DNA of 17,716 nt, taken from positions 1 to 17,716 of the forward strand of contig JAHZIE010000039.1 of the NCBI GenBank assembly GCA_019419895.1, written 5' to 3'. This document shows positions 1-6,272 of this stretch, piece after piece (the stretch's first letter is position 1; each line of letters starts with the position of its first letter). Made by a program: the position numbers and the translations under genes. The notes under the pieces are model-generated. The model was not told where the DNA came from and did not search any database. It saw only the letters and a list, made by a program, of their open reading frames with translations. Source of the DNA: Clostridiales bacterium. Its GTDB lineage: Bacteria > Bacillota > Clostridia > Oscillospirales > Acutalibacteraceae.

Positions 1-319
1 CCATCGCGGTGTCTTATTTTGCCCCGGTTTCTTTCCGAAAAAATACAAGGACAAATATTATGGATGCAAATTTGATACAAATATTTATGCCGCTCCATAA
101 CTGTCCCAAGAGTAATGTAATAGAAATATTATATCGTCAGGCGGGCAAAATTACAAGTAGAGGCGGGCAGAATCTCCGTAAAGCGGATGAATTTGGCTGA
201 TTACGCAATATTTGGCACTTGTCCGTAAATTTCTGCTATTGTTTTTTCCCTTCTCCTATGCTATAACTATGGAAAGTTTTAAAAATCTCCCACCACAATA
301 TTAGTAAGGAGTGATCTTC
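1..319. other. Intergenic region upstream of thuA-like gene
   Basis: There is no convincing gene here. The only reading frame of any length (9-200) has no ribosome binding site and no recognisable protein character. The stretch is AT-rich. It holds a 9-base direct repeat AGGCGGGCA at 139-147 and 161-169 and the promoter at 239-267. Confidence 0.6.
239..267 (+). promoter_or_regulatory. Sigma-A-type promoter for the ThuA-like gene
   Basis: The -35 TTGTTT (239-244) and -10 TATAAC (262-267) are separated by 17 bases. Transcription would start near 274 and give a leader of about 45 nt before the ATG at 320. Identified by consensus match only. Confidence 0.55.
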
Positions 320-1045
320 ATGATTAAAGTAACTGTATGGAATGAATTCCATCATGAAAGAAATCTTGACCGTGTAAAAGAGCTTTATCCCAACGGCATC
401 CACGCCGTCATCGCGGAATTTTTAAAATGCAGCGACATTTCTGTCCGCACCGCTACTTTAGATCAGCCGGAATGTGGACTCACCCAGGATGTTATCGATG
501 ATACCGACGTTTTAATCTGGTGGGGGCATGCCAAGCATGATTTGGTTCCGGACGAAATCGTCAAGCGGGTGCGCGACGCCGTTGTCGATCGCGGTATGGG
601 AATGATTTTTCTCCACTCCGCCCACAAATCCAAACCTTTCATGAGCCTTCTGGGAACCAGCGGCAACCTGAAATGGAGATGCGCCAAAGAAAAGGCACGG
701 GTGTGGACGGTTGCTCCTTCCCATCAAATCGCCCAGGGTTTGGGGGAATACTTTGAAATTCCTCACGAAGAAATGTACGGTGAGCCTTTTGTAATCCCCC
801 AGCCGGACGAGCTGGTATTCATCAGCTGGTTCCAGGGCGGAGAAGTTTTCCGCAGCGGCTGCTGCTATCACCGGGGCAACGGAAATATCTTCTATTTCCA
901 GCCTGGTCACGAGGAGTATCCTAATTATTATATTCCTGAAGTGCAGCAGGTTATTAAAAATGCCGTGCGCTGGGCGGCCCCTTTGAAAAAATATGAAAGC
1001 AATGGGTGTCCCCAAATCAAAGAACCTCTGGAAAAACTGGATTAA
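320..1045 (+). CDS. ThuA-like domain protein (trehalose-utilisation family)
   Basis: The product has 241 residues and resembles the ThuA family, which has a class-I glutamine-amidotransferase-like fold and is associated with sugar metabolism. Biochemical activity is unclear for most members. The protein opens with a beta strand and the motif VTVWNEF. It then carries WWGHAKHDLVPDE near residue 73, an IFLHSAH strand-turn near 99, and a C-terminal FQPGHEEYPNYY segment, in the expected ThuA order. The ATG at 320 is chosen over the in-frame GTG at 311 because AAGGAG (306-311) sits 8 bases upstream of it. The gene is alone between its promoter and a terminator. No sugar transporter or oxidoreductase, which usually accompany ThuA genes, lies next to it. 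There is no signal peptide, so it is probably cytoplasmic. Family assignment is confident; the substrate is unknown. Confidence 0.85.
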   Translation: MIKVTVWNEFHHERNLDRVKELYPNGIHAVIAEFLKCSDISVRTATLDQPECGLTQDVIDDTDVLIWWGHAKHDLVPDEIVKRVRDAVVDRGMGMIFLHSAHKSKPFMSLLGTSGNLKWRCAKEKARVWTVAPSHQIAQGLGEYFEIPHEEMYGEPFVIPQPDELVFISWFQGGEVFRSGCCYHRGNGNIFYFQPGHEEYPNYYIPEVQQVIKNAVRWAAPLKKYESNGCPQIKEPLEKLD

Positions 1046-1483
1046 ATTTAAACTTTTCCACATAAGAAGCTTGAGTTCTGTCCAATTTTCACCCCACCAC
1101 AGCCTAATTGAGTTTGAAAACTCAGGGCGGTATTCCAGACAAGTAAAATTTATTCGGCAAAACGCCGGTGCCCATGGAAATGCTGTAATTCGTCCAGCTT
1201 TTTCATGGGTTTCTTTTTTTATACATTAACACACATCCGCACACAGCGAAACGCCCCCTGCCATGCGTAGATAAAAATTTTTGCTTCCGCCATCTCAATA
1301 TAATCTTTTGAGTGTGTCTGGGAGTTTCCTTACGCCAAAAGAAAAGAGAGGCGGGTCATTGTACTGTTACCGCCTCTCTTTTCTTCAATTGTCAGAACAC
1401 CAACCGTCCTTCCGTCAGAATCGCTTTCTCCGCCCTCTTTAAAACAAACCATCCAGGGCATCTCACTCCGCCGCCGGGAAAAC
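1046..1483. other. Convergent intergenic region, ThuA-like gene to VOC gene
   Basis: No gene is supported in this 438-base stretch. It contains a short palindromic element TGAGTTT-GA-AAACTCA (1109-1124), which has no T-run after it and so is not a clear terminator. It also contains the long bidirectional terminator at 1339-1385. The remainder looks like unconstrained spacer. Confidence 0.6.
1339..1385. terminator. Bidirectional Rho-independent terminator (16-bp stem)
   Basis: There is a perfect 16-bp inverted repeat, with arms 1339-1354 (ending GAGAGGCGG) and 1370-1385 (starting CCGCCTCTC) and a 15-base loop. The arms end in A-rich and T-rich tracts, so a U-run follows the hairpin on both strands. 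It lies between the convergent ThuA-like and VOC genes and probably ends both transcripts, although it is about 290 bases past the ThuA-like stop. Confidence 0.85.
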
Positions 1484-1840
1484 TCACACATTCAGATTCT
1501 GCACAAAATCAATATGATTTCCATCCGGATCCTGAAAGCCTATCGCCCTCCAGTTCCATGGATAAGTGACCGGCGGCTCTTTTATCACAACACCTGCCGC
1601 CAGCAGTCTTTTATATTCGGCATCCACATCATCCACAACAAATTCCAAACCGCAGCTTTCAGGATTTACTTCAACAGGCGTATGAACCCGGCAAATAACA
1701 ATGTACTGGCCTCCTGCGGGAATTTCGTACCGATCCGGCCCGCCATGGCTGCCGTCATAAGGAGCCTGAAGCACCAGAGAATAAAAATCCCTCATTCTTT
1801 CTACATTTACTGTTGGGATATTGACACAATTCAGCCTCAT
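1484..1840 (-). CDS. VOC-superfamily (glyoxalase/dioxygenase-fold) protein
   Basis: The 118-residue protein has a single vicinal-oxygen-chelate domain with paired beta-alpha-beta-beta-beta modules. The first module starts LNCVNIPTVNVERMRDFY. The second starts CGLEFVVDDVDAEYKRLLAAG and ends in the characteristic GFQDPDGNHIDFVQ. In metal-dependent glyoxalases the first strand carries a His and the last a Glu. Here those places appear to hold Asn (CVNIP) and Asp (HIDF), so canonical metal chelation is doubtful. It may be a binding or resistance-type VOC protein. Length is normal for a one-domain member. The ATG at 1840 has an excellent AAGGAGG about 7 bases upstream. That site overlaps the stop codon of the upstream AraC-type pseudogene, so the two formed an operon. 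The fold is confident, the function is not. Confidence 0.88.
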   Translation of the reverse strand: MRLNCVNIPTVNVERMRDFYSLVLQAPYDGSHGGPDRYEIPAGGQYIVICRVHTPVEVNPESCGLEFVVDDVDAEYKRLLAAGVVIKEPPVTYPWNWRAIGFQDPDGNHIDFVQNLNV

Positions 1841-1852
1841 CTTTCTTCCTCC

Positions 1853-2729
1853 TTACCGAATTCTGGAAACTGGAACCGCTAGTTTCGCCCCCGCGCCGCC
1901 CTGCCCTCCAAAATTAAATCGTGGCGCAAGCTCATCGGCATACCGGCAGCCGTAAGCGGCGTAATCAAACCGTTCCACCGCTTTTATCACTTCACCCATC
2001 ACACTGAAAAACTCCTGCTGTGTTTTGAAAGGCTGGCTTTGAAAGAAAAGCATATCGCGGAAAGGCAGCTCTTCCACTTGGCAGCCCCTTCAGGTATTTC
2101 TTCTTCATAATCCAGCGAACTCTATTCCGCCGCCACAGGGCCCATATCCATTCCTCAAGAGGAACGGGAGCACGCCAGATTTCAAGCTTGGCCGACAGGC
2201 TGTTGAAAAGCCCCTCCCAGTCACATCCGGATTCCTCACAAAAGTTCCAATAATCATGCGCCTTTTGGGAACGGAAGATTAATTTCTTTTTTCTCTCCGC
2301 ACAGGAGTTATCATACATAAACAAGTTTTTGCACAGTATCCATCCCCCTATTGTATAAGCGGCTGTAATAGCCTTTGATTGGGTATGGAATGAAAAGAGG
2401 CACAAAGCAATTGCTTTTTTATATTGGCTGAGGAATTTTCAAAAAATCTCGAAAAAAGCTTTTGTATATCCGTCGTGATCCGCTCTGCAAAGCGATTTCA
2501 AGTATGGTATCCTCCTCATTGACAAGCCGTTGTGTACTTCTGGTCATCTTCATCAGCCGCAGGTATTCCCTTGGAGTCTTTCCCATCAAAGTCCTTAAAG
2601 CACCGATCCGCGTGCCGTCTGGAATACCATACTCGTACAGCGGCTCAAAGCAAAACTCCTCATCATCAATGTGCTCCAAAGGTAATCCTGCATTTTTTGA
2701 ACCAATTCCACCTTATGGCAGATATCCAT
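1853..2729 (-). pseudogene. AraC-family regulator with GyrI-like effector domain, multiply frameshifted
   Basis: Reading the minus strand and switching among its three frames gives a nearly complete AraC-type regulator. The pieces in order are: MDICHKVELVQKMQDY from ATG 2729 (preceded by AGGGGTG); EHIDDEEF; YSRRHADRCFK; LMGKTPREYLRLMKMTRSTQ; HDGYTKAF (second HTH helix pair); QKLVYV; KAHDYWNFCEESGCDWEGLF; LDYEEEIPEG; ELPFRDMLFFQSQPF; and GAKLAVPVSRI before TAA at 1853-1855. At least eight frame changes and an internal stop are needed, so no functional product is possible. The first half is a two-helix-turn-helix DNA-binding domain. The second resembles effector-binding domains found in Clostridia AraC proteins. 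The VOC gene begins 12 bases downstream and probably belonged to the same transcript. Neighbouring genes are intact, which argues against general sequencing error. Confidence 0.8.
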
Positions 2730-3046
2730 CCCATCACCCCTAAATCAGGATATCATCAAAAGGGCCGGCTGTTTCGAACCAAATGAACAACTTTCTTGAG
2801 AGAAGGCATTCCAAATTTCCCATTGTCTCAATTTTCAGCCTTATAAAAAAGCGTCTCCCCTCACTTTCCTTCCATTCCCAATGAAAGGTGCTCCGGCGTT
2901 CCCCATCCCCTGCACGACAAGAAAATTGAGCCGCGGCATTTTTTGAAGGAAGAAAATCATAGCTGGGACCGTCTCACAGCGCATTTTCATGCGATTTGGG
3001 AATATTTTAGCATAGAAATTCCAACCCGTCAACCGCCATAAACTTC

Positions 3047-3075
3047 TTGACAGAGCCCCATATTCAGTTTACAAT
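3047..3075 (+). promoter_or_regulatory. Strong sigma-A promoter of rny
   Basis: The -35 TTGACA (3047-3052) is a perfect match and is separated by exactly 17 bases from the -10 TACAAT (3070-3075), one mismatch from consensus. Transcription would begin near 3082, leaving a leader of about 100 nt. Confidence 0.8.
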
Positions 3076-3107
3076 AAAATACAGAATGCAATATTTTGTG
3101 CATTTGA

Positions 3108-3121
3108 GAGACAGGTGTCTC
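3108..3121 (+). promoter_or_regulatory. Hairpin in the rny 5' leader
   Basis: The palindrome GAGACA-GG-TGTCTC lies about 26 nt after the predicted transcription start and about 45 nt before the rny ribosome binding site. On RNA it would fold as a short hairpin; on DNA it could be an operator. No function is known. Confidence 0.35.
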
Positions 3122-3183
3122 CCGTTTTTGTTGCTAAACAAATTGCTTGAAAAATTTTAGGAAAAAGGAGGTGCTATCGAAAA

Positions 3184-4743
3184 TTGGAAATTAATATTTT
3201 TGTTTTTATCGCAATCATCGTAGGATGTATTGTCATTAGTGGTGTTATCGCCTTTCTTGCGGGCGTTTCTCATAGAAAAAGAATTGCGGAAACCGAAATT
3301 GGTTCCGCTGAACAGGAGGCAAAGAGAATTGTAAGCGAGGCAATGATAACCGCCGAAGCAAAAAAGAAAGAGACAATTCTCGAAGGCAAGGACGAAATCC
3401 ACAAGCTGCGCAACGAATCGGAGCGTGATCTGCGCGAACGCCGCAATGAAGTACAGCGCCAGGAACGCCGTATCCAGCAAAAGGAAGAAACCCTGGACAA
3501 GAAGCTTGAAAATTTGGAACGGAAAGAGGAGGCTGTTTCCGCCAAAAACAAGCAGGCTGATGAACGTTTGGCCGAAACCGAAAACATTAAAAAGAGCCAG
3601 TTTGAGATGTTGGAACGCATTTCCGGATTCACCCAGGAACAGGCAAAGGATTTCCTGCTCAAAAATCTGGAAAATGAACTGACCCATGAGAAAGCTGTAA
3701 AAATCATGGAATTTGAGCAGCAAACTAAGGATGAGTCAGAAAAAAAGGCGCGTGAGTTGATTTCTCTCGCCATTCAGCGGTGTGCCGCTGATCATGTGAC
3801 GGAGGCGACTGTTTCCGTCGTACCTCTCCCTAATGACGAGATGAAAGGCCGTATTATCGGGCGTGAGGGGAGAAATATCCGCACGTTGGAAACCCTCACA
3901 GGTGTTGATCTCATTATTGATGATACGCCGGAGGCTATCACCCTTTCCAGCTTTGAGCCCGTACGCCGCGAGGTCGCCAGAATCGCTCTGGAACGTTTGA
4001 TTTCTGACGGCAGAATTCATCCGGCCCGCATTGAAGAAATGGTGGAAAAGGCCCGCCGTGAGGTGGACGCAACCATAAAGGCCGAAGGAGAACGCGCGGT
4101 CATCGAGGCGGGTGTCAACGGGCTGCATCCTGAACTGATCAAACTGCTTGGCCGTCTTCGTTACCGTACCAGCTACGGTCAAAATGTGCTCAATCATTCT
4201 CTGGAGGTTGCTTACTTAGCCGGTATGATGGCTTCCGAGCTGGGGCTTGATCCCGCTCTCGCACGCCGGGCCGGTCTTCTGCACGACATTGGAAAGTCAT
4301 TGGATCATGAAATTGAGGGCTCCCATGTAGAAATCGGCGTTGAGGTTGCGAGAAAATACAAGGAAAACGAGGCCGTTGTCCATGCAATTCACGCCCATCA
4401 TGGGGATGTTGAGGCAAAAACTGTAATCGCTTGTCTGGTTCAGGCCGCTGACGCTATCTCGGCAGCTCGTCCGGGGGCGCGCAGAGAGAATCTTGAAAAT
4501 TATATCAAGAGATTGGAAAAGCTGGAAGAAATCGCTCTTTCCTTCCATGGTGTTGAGCGCAGCTTTGCCATTCAGGCAGGCCGTGAAATCCGCATCATGG
4601 TCGAACCCGAGGTAATTAAGGACGATAATATGGTTCTTCTCGCGCGGGATATCTGTGGTAAAATTGAACAAAGCCTGGATTATCCCGGCCAGATTAAGGT
4701 AAATATCATCCGTGAAAGCAGAGCGATTGAGTACGCCAAATAA
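3184..4743 (+). CDS. rny: Ribonuclease Y
   Basis: RNase Y is the membrane-anchored endoribonuclease that initiates mRNA decay in many Firmicutes. The 519-residue product matches the usual length of about 520. Residues 3-23 form a single N-terminal membrane helix. A long charged, Lys/Glu-rich coiled coil runs from about 30 to 195. A KH RNA-binding domain follows, with GRIIGREGRN at 222-231, then an HD hydrolase domain with LLHDIGKS whose His367-Asp368 pair is the metal-binding HD. The HAHHGD segment near 403 supplies further ligands. The start is TTG at 3184: AGGAGGTG (3166-3173) lies 10 bases upstream and there is no in-frame ATG or GTG before the membrane helix. The gene has its own near-consensus promoter and a terminator follows. 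The order rny-ymdB-spoVS is conserved in Bacillus and relatives, which supports the call. Confidence 0.97.
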   Translation: MEINIFVFIAIIVGCIVISGVIAFLAGVSHRKRIAETEIGSAEQEAKRIVSEAMITAEAKKKETILEGKDEIHKLRNESERDLRERRNEVQRQERRIQQKEETLDKKLENLERKEEAVSAKNKQADERLAETENIKKSQFEMLERISGFTQEQAKDFLLKNLENELTHEKAVKIMEFEQQTKDESEKKARELISLAIQRCAADHVTEATVSVVPLPNDEMKGRIIGREGRNIRTLETLTGVDLIIDDTPEAITLSSFEPVRREVARIALERLISDGRIHPARIEEMVEKARREVDATIKAEGERAVIEAGVNGLHPELIKLLGRLRYRTSYGQNVLNHSLEVAYLAGMMASELGLDPALARRAGLLHDIGKSLDHEIEGSHVEIGVEVARKYKENEAVVHAIHAHHGDVEAKTVIACLVQAADAISAARPGARRENLENYIKRLEKLEEIALSFHGVERSFAIQAGREIRIMVEPEVIKDDNMVLLARDICGKIEQSLDYPGQIKVNIIRESRAIEYAK

Positions 4744-4755
4744 TATTTCTGTCTA

Positions 4756-4790
4756 AAACAGCGTAGCGTCTTGCTGCGCTGTTTTTCTTC
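4756..4790 (+). terminator. Terminator after rny
   Basis: A 12-bp stem (4756-4767 with 4773-4784, containing AACAGCG/CGCTGTT and one G-T pair) with a 5-base loop is followed by TTCTTC after the T-rich arm. It starts 13 bases after the rny stop. The weak T-tract may allow some read-through into ymdB. Confidence 0.75.
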
Positions 4791-4835
4791 TGCTGTTTTG
4801 GCAAAAGCCTCTTAAAGAAATAGAGAAAGGTTCGT

Positions 4836-5615
4836 GTGGAAATTATGAATATTTTGGCCATAGGCGACATTATCGGAGGAGAGGGCTGCCGTTTTCTGCG
4901 TGAAAAGCTCCCTGCCTTAAAGCGGCTGAAGGGAATCCATCTAACCATCGCAAACGGCGAAAATTCGGCGGATGGCAATGGGATTACCCCATCTTCGGCT
5001 AAATTCCTATTTGACAGCGGTGTTGACGTCATAACTACCGGCAATCACGCTTTCCGCCGCAGAGAGTCCTATGACCTGTTTGACAGCGAACCCTTTCTCC
5101 TAAGGCCCGCCAATTTTCCCAAAGGCGCGCCTGGACATGGCTGGTGTGTAGTCGATAAGGGCCGGGTACAGGTCTGTATATCCAATATAATGGGAACTGT
5201 GTATATGGAAAGCATGGCCTGTCCTTTCGAAACCGTCTCCTCTATTATTGAAAAAACGCCGGAGGCTGGAATTCAGATAGTGGATTTTCACGCCGAGGCT
5301 ACCGGTGAAAAGCGTGCCCTGGCCTTTTTCCTGGATGGAAGGGCATCCGCCCTCTTCGGTACTCACACACACGTGCAGACGGCGGACGAAACCGTGCTCC
5401 CACAAGGACTTGGGTATATTTCCGATGCCGGAATGACTGGACCGATTCTTTCCGTTCTCGGCGTCAAACCAGAGCTTGCCATTGCCAAAATGAAAACAAA
5501 AATGCCTGTACGGTTTGAATACGCTTCCGCTCCCAGCATGCTGAATGCCGTTCTTTTCGAGATTAATGACAAAACAGGAAAAACCCTTTCCGCAGAACGA
5601 ATAAATATTCAATAA
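4836..5615 (+). CDS. ymdB: YmdB-family metallophosphoesterase (TIGR00282 family)
   Basis: The product is a calcineurin-like phosphodiesterase of about 259 residues. The Bacillus subtilis member hydrolyses 2',3'-cyclic AMP and affects biofilm and motility gene expression. Visible dimetal-site motifs are IGDII (Asp11), NGENSADG (Glu42, Asn43), TTGNHAF (Asn70, His71), DFHAEATGEKRA (His152) and FGTHTHVQTAD (His177, His179). The start is uncertain. GTG 4836 lies 5 bases after GAGAAAGG (4823-4830). ATG 4845 would give the family-typical N-terminus MNILAIGD but sits 14 bases from that site. The gene lies between rny and spoVS, as in Bacillus. No separate promoter was obvious, so it may depend on read-through of the rny terminator. 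The protein is complete and soluble. Confidence 0.95.
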   Translation: MEIMNILAIGDIIGGEGCRFLREKLPALKRLKGIHLTIANGENSADGNGITPSSAKFLFDSGVDVITTGNHAFRRRESYDLFDSEPFLLRPANFPKGAPGHGWCVVDKGRVQVCISNIMGTVYMESMACPFETVSSIIEKTPEAGIQIVDFHAEATGEKRALAFFLDGRASALFGTHTHVQTADETVLPQGLGYISDAGMTGPILSVLGVKPELAIAKMKTKMPVRFEYASAPSMLNAVLFEINDKTGKTLSAERINIQ

Positions 5616-5638
5616 CCGGAAAAATGAATCCATTCATA

Positions 5639-5666
5639 AAAAATTTAGTCTGAAATTCAAATTTTT
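5639..5666. terminator. Weak AT-only hairpin after ymdB
   Basis: AAAAATTT (5639-5646) pairs with AAATTTTT (5659-5666) across a 12-base loop and is followed by ATCTCCTTTT. It lies 23 bases after the ymdB stop and before the spoVS promoter. The stem has no GC pairs, so terminator activity is doubtful. Confidence 0.25.
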
Positions 5667-5689
5667 ATCTCCTTTTAAAACACGTCCAC

Positions 5690-5718
5690 TTGCAAATTAT
5701 GGAAAAACAAGTTATGAT
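5690..5718 (+). promoter_or_regulatory. Promoter of spoVS
   Basis: TTGCAA (5690-5695) and TATGAT (5713-5718) are spaced by 17 bases, a sigma-A-like arrangement with transcription starting near 5725. In Bacillus spoVS is under sigma-H. I looked for a sigma-H pair here and did not find a convincing one. Confidence 0.55.
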
Positions 5719-5772
5719 AAAGATATCTTTTAAAACTGAATATGATTTTTTTCAGAGTAGGAGGTCTAATTT

Positions 5773-6033
5773 ATGGAAGTATTAAAAGTCTCGACAAAAT
5801 CTTCCCCCAATTCTGTAGCAGGTGCAATTTCTGGCGTTGTAAGGGAACACGGTTCTGTTGAAATTCAGGCAATTGGCGCTGGAGCGTCCAATCAGGCAAT
5901 CAAGGCCGTGGCTATCGCGCGGGGATTCCTCGCTCCTTCCGGAATTGACCTTATCTGTGTTCCGGCGTTTACCACTGTGGCTATTGACGGGGAGGAGCGC
6001 ACGGGAATTAAACTGATTGTCGAACCAAGATAG
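5773..6033 (+). CDS. spoVS: Stage V sporulation protein S
   Basis: SpoVS is a small Alba-like, probably nucleic-acid-associated protein needed for proper spore coat and later-stage sporulation. The 86-residue product has the standard length. It shows the highly conserved blocks EVLKVSTKSSPNSVAGAI at the N-terminus, VEIQAIGAGASNQAIKA in the middle, and GIDLICVPAF followed by a basic end. The ATG at 5773 has AGGAGGT (5759-5765) at ideal spacing. It has its own promoter upstream, follows ymdB in the conserved rny-ymdB-spoVS order, and precedes the separately promoted fakA operon by 239 bases. Its presence supports an endospore-forming host. Confidence 0.97.
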   Translation: MEVLKVSTKSSPNSVAGAISGVVREHGSVEIQAIGAGASNQAIKAVAIARGFLAPSGIDLICVPAFTTVAIDGEERTGIKLIVEPR

Positions 6034-6131
6034 TCATCTTTAAATAGTGGGTAAGCTATCCATCCTTTCTTTTGCGATTGGTAACGACAAAAAATAATTT
6101 CGATAAACAAAAAAGATTTCCAAACATTTAT

Positions 6132-6160
6132 TTGAATAACTCGGGGTTCCGTGCTATACT
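6132..6160 (+). promoter_or_regulatory. Promoter of the fakA-recG operon
   Basis: TTGAAT (6132-6137) and TATACT (6155-6160) are spaced by exactly 17 bases. Transcription would start near 6167, leaving a leader of about 105 nt before the fakA start at 6273. Confidence 0.75.
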
Positions 6161-6185
6161 ATATTATTGTAATTTGTTGTTTTAC

Positions 6186-6242
6186 CATGTTATCTATCTG
6201 AACAAAATAACATGATTGGGCCGCCGGAAAGGCTTTCCAATC
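6186..6242 (+). promoter_or_regulatory. Structured 5' leader of fakA with two stem-loops
   Basis: Two back-to-back inverted repeats lie between the predicted transcription start and the fakA ribosome binding site. The first is CATGTTAT (6186-6193) with ATAACATG (6207-6214), loop 13. The second is GATTGG (6214-6219) with CCAATC (6237-6242), with GCC/GGC pairing inside it. The last base of the first element is the first base of the second. No known riboswitch or FapR-type operator was recognised. Confidence 0.45.
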
Positions 6243-6272
6243 GTTGTCCGTATTTAAGGAGTGTGCTTTATT

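Larger units (their letters stand above)
2730..3183. other. Intergenic region between AraC pseudogene and rny
   Basis: No gene is supported here. A minus-strand reading frame at 2841-3032 lacks a ribosome binding site and any protein-like features. From about 2780 to 3040 I see no repeat, RNA gene or signal. The right end carries the rny promoter (3047-3075) and a leader hairpin (3108-3121). Confidence 0.6.

Noticed and set aside
9..200. 63-residue open frame at the left edge
   Set aside because: It has no ribosome binding site and no protein-like composition, and it lies in AT-rich upstream DNA.
512..1063. Long minus-strand open frame opposite the ThuA-like gene
   Set aside because: It is an antisense shadow of a clear family member; it has no start signal and the overlap is complete.
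2841..3032. Small minus-strand open frame between the AraC pseudogene and rny
   Set aside because: It has no ribosome binding site or recognisable features and lies in a spacer.
5690..5745. Sigma-H promoter for spoVS, as in Bacillus
   Set aside because: GGAAAA at 5701 has no GAAT-type -10 at the right distance; the GAAT near 5738 is too far away.
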